A stretch of 17,572 nt of DNA from an uncultured Chloroflexota bacterium (lineage in GTDB: Bacteria > Chloroflexota > Anaerolineae > B4-G1 > DUEL01), in assembly GCA_937138275.1 (NCBI GenBank), contig CAKZOY010000181.1, forward strand, positions 1-17,572, written 5' to 3'. Positions 13,156-17,572 of the stretch are shown piece by piece (position 1 is the first letter of the stretch; every line of letters begins with the position of its first letter). The position numbers and the translations under genes were made by a program. The notes under the pieces were generated by a model. It made no database searches, was not told where the DNA came from, and saw nothing but the letters and a program-made list of their open reading frames with translations.

Positions 13156-13183
13156 TTGCCTCTATCGTAAAATGGGGTATACT
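13156..13183 (+). promoter_or_regulatory. Promoter of the deaminase/aldolase gene
   Basis: TTGCCT (13156-13161), 16-nt spacer, TATACT (13178-13183). Predicted start about 13190, giving a leader of 80-95 nt. TCTGGAC (13202-13208) near its start can pair with GTCCAGA (13273-13279) just before the start codon, so the leader may fold over the initiation region. Confidence 0.68.
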
Positions 13184-13285
13184 TTATTTGCCCCAACCCT
13201 ATCTGGACTCCTGACCAGAGGGGACATCCCGACCGGTGCGGCGCAACCTGATGTACCAGGGGAAGCCCTTTTGTCCAGACTACCA

Positions 13286-14521
13286 ATGAGCCGCAACCCA
13301 AGCGCCCCATTCACCAACGAGCGATACGAAACCCTTCGGGCCCTTTTTCGCGGCCAACGACTGCCCCTGGCGTTTGTAGACCTCAACGCTTTTGATGCCA
13401 ACATCGCCGAAGTTGTTCGACGGGTCCGTGGAACCGGGAAGACAGTCCGTATCGGGACCAAATCGCTGCGTTGCGAGTTGTTGATGCGGCGCATCCTGGA
13501 CCTGGGCGGCCCTGTGTTCCGGGGCTTTTTGACTTACACGGCCGAGGAGACGGAATGGCTGGCGGGGAAGGGATACGATGACTTCATTCTGGCCTACCCG
13601 ACCGTCCAGCCGGGGGATATGGAGATTCTGGTGCGCCTCACCCGGATGGGGAAGCGGGTCGCCCCTATGGTGGATTGCTACGAGCACCTGGAGGCCCTTT
13701 CCCGGGCCGGGGAGCAGGCGGGCGTAGTGATTTCGGCCTGTCTTGAGGTGGACCTGTCCTACCGTCCCCTGGGGCTGCCGATCCATCTGGGGCTGCGGCG
13801 CAGCCCCATCCGTACCCCGGAACAGGCCCTGGCACTGGTGGAAAAGGCGCGCCATCTGAAGGGAGTTCGGATAGACTCGCTGATGGGCTACGAAGGGCAT
13901 ATCGCCGGGGTTGCTGATGTTGTGCCCGGCGCGCCCTTGCGAAACCTCGTCATCCGCGCTCTGAAAGCCCTCTCCATACGGGAACTGACCCGCCGACGCG
14001 GGGCGGTGGTCCGGGCCCTTCGCGAGGCTGGCGTGGCATTGCGCGTGGTCAACGGTGGGGGAAGCGGCAGCCTGGTTTCCACCCTTCGGGACCCCTCCGT
14101 GACGGAAGTGACCGTGGGGTCAGGGTTCTACGCGCCGGCCCTTTTTCACCACTTCGCCCACATTTCATACCGACCCGCAGCCTTTTTCGCCGTCCAGGTC
14201 GTGCGGAAGCCCGCGCCGGGGATCATCGCCTGTCACGGGGGCGGCTATGTGGCATCCGGCCCGACGGAGGAGAACAAGGCACCGTTGCCGGTAGTGCCTC
14301 CCGGCCTGCGATATCTCCCCCTGGAGGGCGCGGGGGAGGTCTCTACCCCGCTCCAGTTGCCCCGGAACTGTCCAGAAATCTCGCTGGGAGACCCCATATT
14401 TTTCCAGCACGCCAAGGCGGGCGAACTGTGCGAGCGGTTCAACGAACTGCTTCTGGTGGAAAACGACCGAATCGTCGGCGCTGTCCCCACCTATCGGGGG
14501 GAGGGGACATGCTTTCTGTAG
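13286..14521 (+). CDS. PLP-dependent amino acid deaminase/aldolase (fold type III)
   Basis: 411 residues from ATG 13286. The alanine-racemase-like TIM barrel begins LPLAFVDLNAFDANI, with the PLP lysine Lys59 in RIGTKSLRC. Barrel landmarks are AYPTVQPGD, MVDCYEHLEAL, CLEVDLSYRPLGLPIHLGLRRSP, LMGYEGHIAGV and VNGGGSGS (phosphate-binding). The C-terminal beta domain has ACHGGGYVASGP and QHAKAGELCERFNELLL, where D-threonine aldolase/D-serine dehydratase relatives place metal ligands. It is probably a D-amino acid or beta-hydroxy amino acid lyase; substrate unknown. The longer frame from 13172 starts inside the promoter and is rejected. TTG 13271, with AGGGGA upstream, is a plausible alternative start, since ATG 13286 has no good ribosome site. 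Confidence 0.83.
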   Translation: MSRNPSAPFTNERYETLRALFRGQRLPLAFVDLNAFDANIAEVVRRVRGTGKTVRIGTKSLRCELLMRRILDLGGPVFRGFLTYTAEETEWLAGKGYDDFILAYPTVQPGDMEILVRLTRMGKRVAPMVDCYEHLEALSRAGEQAGVVISACLEVDLSYRPLGLPIHLGLRRSPIRTPEQALALVEKARHLKGVRIDSLMGYEGHIAGVADVVPGAPLRNLVIRALKALSIRELTRRRGAVVRALREAGVALRVVNGGGSGSLVSTLRDPSVTEVTVGSGFYAPALFHHFAHISYRPAAFFAVQVVRKPAPGIIACHGGGYVASGPTEENKAPLPVVPPGLRYLPLEGAGEVSTPLQLPRNCPEISLGDPIFFQHAKAGELCERFNELLLVENDRIVGAVPTYRGEGTCFL

Positions 14522-14542
14522 AGCAGTCGTAGACGGACTGTT

Positions 14543-14562
14543 GGCGGGAGACAGGTCCCGCC
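14543..14562 (+). terminator. Weak hairpin after the deaminase/aldolase gene
   Basis: GGCGGGA (14543-14549) pairs with TCCCGCC (14556-14562) around a 6-nt loop, 21 nt after the stop codon. No T run follows, so it is at best a weak or Rho-assisted terminator or an RNA 3'-end structure. The remaining 100 nt to the transporter show no promoter I trust. Confidence 0.35.
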
Positions 14563-14664
14563 TCCGCATCCCCCAAACCATCAGAACAGGAGGTGCGTCA
14601 AACCGACCGACTTCCGTCCCATCCATATTGTTCATCCCCATCCTTCAGCCAGGGAGAGGAGACA

Positions 14665-16014
14665 ATGAAAAGGACCCTTTTTCACATCCGCTACTCTATG
14701 GGCAACTTTGCCAACACCATCGCCTACCAGGTCTTTGGCAACCGCATCCAGTTCTACTACGTGGATATTCTGGGGCTGAGCGCGGCGGTTGCCGGAGTTA
14801 TCTGGACCATCTACGGCCTCTGGAACGCGATCAACGACCCTCTGATGGGACAGGTCTCCGATCGGACCCGTACCCGCATAGGCCGGCGCGTGCCCTACGT
14901 CTTTTTCGGCGCCATCCCCCTCGGCCTCTCGTTCTTCTTCCTCTGGACACCGCCCAGCCACAACCCTGTCCTGCTGGCAGCCTACTTCTTTATGCTGCTG
15001 TTCATTTTTGACACCCTCTACAGCCTCACCATCATCGCCTACAATGCGCTCTTTCCGGAGGTGGCGCCGACGGTGCGGGACCGGGTGGACCTCTCGGCGA
15101 CCCGGGAGGTGCTGGCGGTAATCGCCCTCCTGCTCTCGTACATCCTGGCCCCCATCCTGGCGGAAGAGTTGGGCTACGTCTGGATGGGAGCAATTATGGG
15201 GGCACTGATCGCCGCGGGTTACCTGATTTCTATGATTGGCGTAAAAGAAAAACCAATAGAGAAAGAGGATACGGCGACCATCTTGCAGGCTCTCCGGATC
15301 GTCCTCTCCAGCCGACCGTTTCGCTGGTTTCTGGGCGCCAACATCGCCAAAGAGTACGTCTGGCTGGTTCTGGGGGCGATGCTTCCCTTCTGGCGCAAGT
15401 ATGCGCTGGGCATTCTGGGGCCTGGAGAGGTCTTCGGGATCACGATGAGTCCGGGCGATCAGGAAGCAATTCTGCTGGGGTTGCCCATTCTGCTCACCGC
15501 CCCGTCGGTGCTCCTCTGGCGGCCGATCGTCCCTCGCCTGGGCTACCGGAAAACCTGGATTTTAGCCAGTTTCGTCTTCATCCCCGGCTTCCTGATGCTG
15601 ACGTTCGCCCGGGACTTTTACACCGGCCTTCTGGGGACCATCCTGGTCGCTCCGGGGCTGGCCGGCTCTATGATTATGCCGTTCCCGGTCATCTCGGAGG
15701 TCATTGATGACGACGCGAAACGCCACGGATACCGGCGGGAGGGCATTTTCTTCGGAATGAACGGCGGCATCACCAAACTGGCCTTCTCTGCCCAGGGGGT
15801 TCTCTTTGCAGCCATCCTTTCGGCGAGCGGCTACGTCGCTGGCAGCAACGTACAGACCGCCAGCGCGGTCTGGGGTATCCGCACGCTCATCGGCATCACC
15901 CCCATCATCGCCTGCCTGATTATCGCCTTCTGTATGTACAAGTACCCCCTGGGGCGCACCCGCACAGTTCCGACGGCACCGGTTCGGGAAGCGACCGTCC
16001 CCGGGAGCGAGTAA
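14665..16014 (+). CDS. GPH-family (MelB-like) MFS transporter
   Basis: 449 residues, about 12 membrane segments. The N-terminal block WNAINDPLMGQVSDRTRTRIGRRVPY (Trp53 onward) is the hallmark of glycoside-pentoside-hexuronide:cation symporters. In MelB two aspartates four residues apart (Asp55 and Asp59, recalled) bind the coupling cation; here the first is Asn54 and the second Asp58, so cation coupling may be altered or lost (inference). Substrates cannot be told: besides sugars, this family moves other small organic molecules. ATG 14665 is preceded by GGGAGAGGAG at ideal spacing; the upstream extension of the frame is ignored. It lies between two PLP-enzyme genes on the same strand, which suggests uptake or export of their substrate or product. 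Confidence 0.87.
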   Translation: MKRTLFHIRYSMGNFANTIAYQVFGNRIQFYYVDILGLSAAVAGVIWTIYGLWNAINDPLMGQVSDRTRTRIGRRVPYVFFGAIPLGLSFFFLWTPPSHNPVLLAAYFFMLLFIFDTLYSLTIIAYNALFPEVAPTVRDRVDLSATREVLAVIALLLSYILAPILAEELGYVWMGAIMGALIAAGYLISMIGVKEKPIEKEDTATILQALRIVLSSRPFRWFLGANIAKEYVWLVLGAMLPFWRKYALGILGPGEVFGITMSPGDQEAILLGLPILLTAPSVLLWRPIVPRLGYRKTWILASFVFIPGFLMLTFARDFYTGLLGTILVAPGLAGSMIMPFPVISEVIDDDAKRHGYRREGIFFGMNGGITKLAFSAQGVLFAAILSASGYVAGSNVQTASAVWGIRTLIGITPIIACLIIAFCMYKYPLGRTRTVPTAPVREATVPGSE

Positions 16015-16027
16015 ACCCTTCTGACCT

Positions 16028-16065
16028 CGAAGGGCAGCGCCTTCCGGATACTCCTACGCCCTTCG
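16028..16065 (+). repeat. Inverted repeat between transporter and lyase genes
   Basis: CGAAGGGC (16028-16035) is repeated inverted as GCCCTTCG (16058-16065) around a 22-nt loop. It fills most of the 79-bp gap. Without a T tract it is not a good terminator; it could be an RNA-stability or processing element. Confidence 0.4.
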
Positions 16066-16093
16066 CGTTCTACTTTACCGAAAGGAGCAACCC

Positions 16094-17524
16094 ATGGGCA
16101 TCCCCCAACAAGGCCGTCCAAAAGAGGAGATTTTCGCTGCCCTGCAGCGCTTCAAGGCCCGCGACCTGGACTGGGAATCCGGGCGAGTGTGGGCCTACGT
16201 CTACAATCCGGGGAGCGAAATCCGCCAGGTCGTCAACCAGGCCTACACGATGTTCCTCACCGAGAACGCCCTGGACCCCACCGTCTTCCCCAGTCTGCTG
16301 AAGTTGGAGACGGAAGTGGTGCGGATGGTGGCCGAACTCCTGCAGGGCGATGAGCAGGTCGTCGGTCACCTGACGACGGGCGGAACGGAGAGCAATATGC
16401 TGGCGGTGAAGACGGCCCGGGACTGGGCGCGGGCGCACCGCTCCGAAGTCTCCCAGCCCGAAATGGTGCTTCCCATTACCGCCCACGCCTCGTTCCACAA
16501 GGCCGCGCACTACCTCTGCGTCAAGCCGGTCGTCGTGGGGATCAACCCCCACACCTTCCAGGTAGAGCCCGAGGCGATGCGCGCCGCCATCACCCCCAAC
16601 ACCATCCTGCTGGTCGCCTCGGCGCCGAACTGGTCGCAGGGGGTGGTGGACCCCATCCCCGAGATTGCCGCCATCGCCCGGGAACACGGCCTGCTGTTCC
16701 ACGTGGACGCGTGTGTGGGCGGCTTTTACCTCTCGTTCCTGCGCAAGATGGGCTACCCCGTCCCCGATTTTGACTTCTCCGTGCCGGGGGTCACCTCCAT
16801 CTCGGCGGACCTGCACAAATACGGCTACGCCGCCAAGGGCGCCTCCACCATCCTCTACCGGAACCGGGACCTTCGCCGCTACCAGATGTTTGCCTGCGCC
16901 GAAACGACGGCCTACACTCTGATCAACCCCACGATGCTGAGCACCAAATCGGGGGGGCCGATGGCCGGGGCGTGGGCGGTATTGAACTACCTGGGCGAAG
17001 AGGGCTTCTTCCACATCGTTCGGACCGTCCACGAGGCGACCCAGCGGCTCATCGCCGGGATCCACGACATTCCCGGGTTGCGGGTGCTGGGTGAGCCCGC
17101 GATGTGCCTCTTCTCCTTCACATCCGACACCCTCCACGTCTTTCAACTGGCCGACGCGATGGCCCGAAGGGGATGGTACATCCAGGCCCAGCCATCCACC
17201 CCGTTCACCCCGCGCAGCCTCCACATCTCCGTCAACTACGGGAACGCCCATCAGGTAGACGCGTTGCTTCAGGACCTGCGGGAATCCGTGGAGGAAGTGA
17301 GGCAAGCCACACCGATAGACACCGAGAACATCCGGGCGATGGTCGCCTGGGCGCTCCAGAGCCCGGACCCGATGGCGGCCTTTCGCCAGTTGATGGGGAC
17401 GGTCGGCATTCAGGGGACGGAACTCCCGGAGGAACTGGCGCTCATCAACGAGATTCTGGACATTCTCCCCGACCATCTGGCCGACGCCCTGCTGATTGAG
17501 TACTTCAACGAACTGTACGTATGA
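16094..17524 (+). CDS. PLP lyase/decarboxylase resembling sphingosine-1-phosphate lyase
   Basis: 476 residues, fold type I (group II decarboxylase superfamily). Landmarks follow sphingosine-1-phosphate lyase: NPLHP-like ENALDPTVFPSLLKLETEVVRM (58-79), TTGGTESNMLAVKTARD (from Thr94, PLP phosphate site), HASFHKAA, HVDACVGGF with Asp205 contacting the pyridine nitrogen, and SADLHKYGYAAKGAS with the PLP lysine Lys242. Eukaryotic S1P lyases have an N-terminal membrane anchor; none is seen here. A role in aldol-type cleavage of phosphorylated long-chain bases, or in decarboxylating an amino acid, is possible; the sequence does not decide. AAAGGAG lies 6 nt before ATG 16094. The C-terminal ~70 residues (after about 405) are charged and helical, beyond the usual core. 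Promoter not evident; probably read from upstream. Confidence 0.82.
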   Translation: MGIPQQGRPKEEIFAALQRFKARDLDWESGRVWAYVYNPGSEIRQVVNQAYTMFLTENALDPTVFPSLLKLETEVVRMVAELLQGDEQVVGHLTTGGTESNMLAVKTARDWARAHRSEVSQPEMVLPITAHASFHKAAHYLCVKPVVVGINPHTFQVEPEAMRAAITPNTILLVASAPNWSQGVVDPIPEIAAIAREHGLLFHVDACVGGFYLSFLRKMGYPVPDFDFSVPGVTSISADLHKYGYAAKGASTILYRNRDLRRYQMFACAETTAYTLINPTMLSTKSGGPMAGAWAVLNYLGEEGFFHIVRTVHEATQRLIAGIHDIPGLRVLGEPAMCLFSFTSDTLHVFQLADAMARRGWYIQAQPSTPFTPRSLHISVNYGNAHQVDALLQDLRESVEEVRQATPIDTENIRAMVAWALQSPDPMAAFRQLMGTVGIQGTELPEELALINEILDILPDHLADALLIEYFNELYV

Positions 17525-17534
17525 CGTAACTACA

Positions 17535-17562
17535 TTGACAATGGCAAATTTTAAGTTATAAA
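17535..17562 (+). promoter_or_regulatory. Outward promoter at the right edge
   Basis: TTGACA (17535-17540), 16-nt spacer, TATAAA (17557-17562) in an abruptly AT-rich stretch after the lyase stop. It would drive a rightward gene beyond the window. Confidence 0.6.
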
Positions 17563-17572
17563 ACAAAAATTG

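Noticed and set aside
13172..13285. N-terminal extension of the deaminase/aldolase from ATG 13172
   Set aside because: That codon lies between the -35 and -10 of the promoter, so it would not be in the transcript.
14522..14664. Transporter start at an upstream GTG/ATG near 14593
   Set aside because: ATG 14665 has an ideal GGGAGAGGAG and begins a normal GPH N-terminus; the upstream part is not hydrophobic or family-like.
16070..17566. 498-codon antisense open frame over the PLP lyase gene
   Set aside because: Shadow of the lyase frame; no domain seen.

Overview
The window is high-GC, densely coding bacterial DNA. Its intergenic gaps are unusually rich in long palindromes and G/C-rich repeats. 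The gene set is a human-type adenylosuccinate lyase, a tungsten-type aldehyde:ferredoxin oxidoreductase (AOR) with a MoaD-like carrier, 2-oxoacid:ferredoxin oxidoreductase subunits, a DUF6504-like protein next to an AlkZ-related protein, and an O-antigen-ligase-like protein. Together with the repeat style, this fits an anaerobic, possibly thermophilic member of the Chloroflexota (Anaerolineae or a close relative). That placement is inference; the window holds no rRNA gene or other decisive marker.

Left part (1-5550): purB runs rightward and meets, tail to tail with a 10-bp gap, a leftward block. Read in its own direction, that block is trxA, then tRNA-Gly, tRNA-Cys and tRNA-Leu behind a near-consensus promoter and before a strong terminator, then korB-korC (49-bp overlap, no alpha subunit in the window), a hairpin terminator, and a polytopic membrane protein. 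Middle-left (5551-6540) is a repeat-filled gap between divergent promoters. It holds a 404-bp element with 23-bp inverted ends and a perfect 9-bp direct repeat, several nested palindromes, and a 139-bp element that recurs at the left end of the window.

Middle (6129-11989): a TTGACA/TACACT promoter drives an apparently leaderless MoaD-like gene, followed by AOR. After an intergenic hairpin comes a translationally coupled chain: an SDR lacking the usual Tyr/Lys, a DUF6504-like protein, an AlkZ-related protein, and an O-antigen-ligase-like membrane protein. Then 11990-12547 is a second repeat cluster. It carries an inverted copy of the composite palindrome seen at 5716-5829 and a 164-bp MITE-like element with an 11-bp target duplication.

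Right part (12548-17572): a Nudix hydrolase (ADP-ribose pyrophosphatase type), a fold-type III PLP amino acid deaminase/aldolase with its own promoter, a GPH-family transporter, and a PLP lyase resembling sphingosine-1-phosphate lyase. The last three may form a small uptake and amine/amino-acid degradation unit. A consensus-like promoter at the right edge serves a gene beyond the window.

The most unusual content is the repeat system: at least four families of near-perfect palindromes, most with a GAA/TTC triloop whose orientation flips relative to the flanks between copies, plus two MITE-like elements with target duplications.
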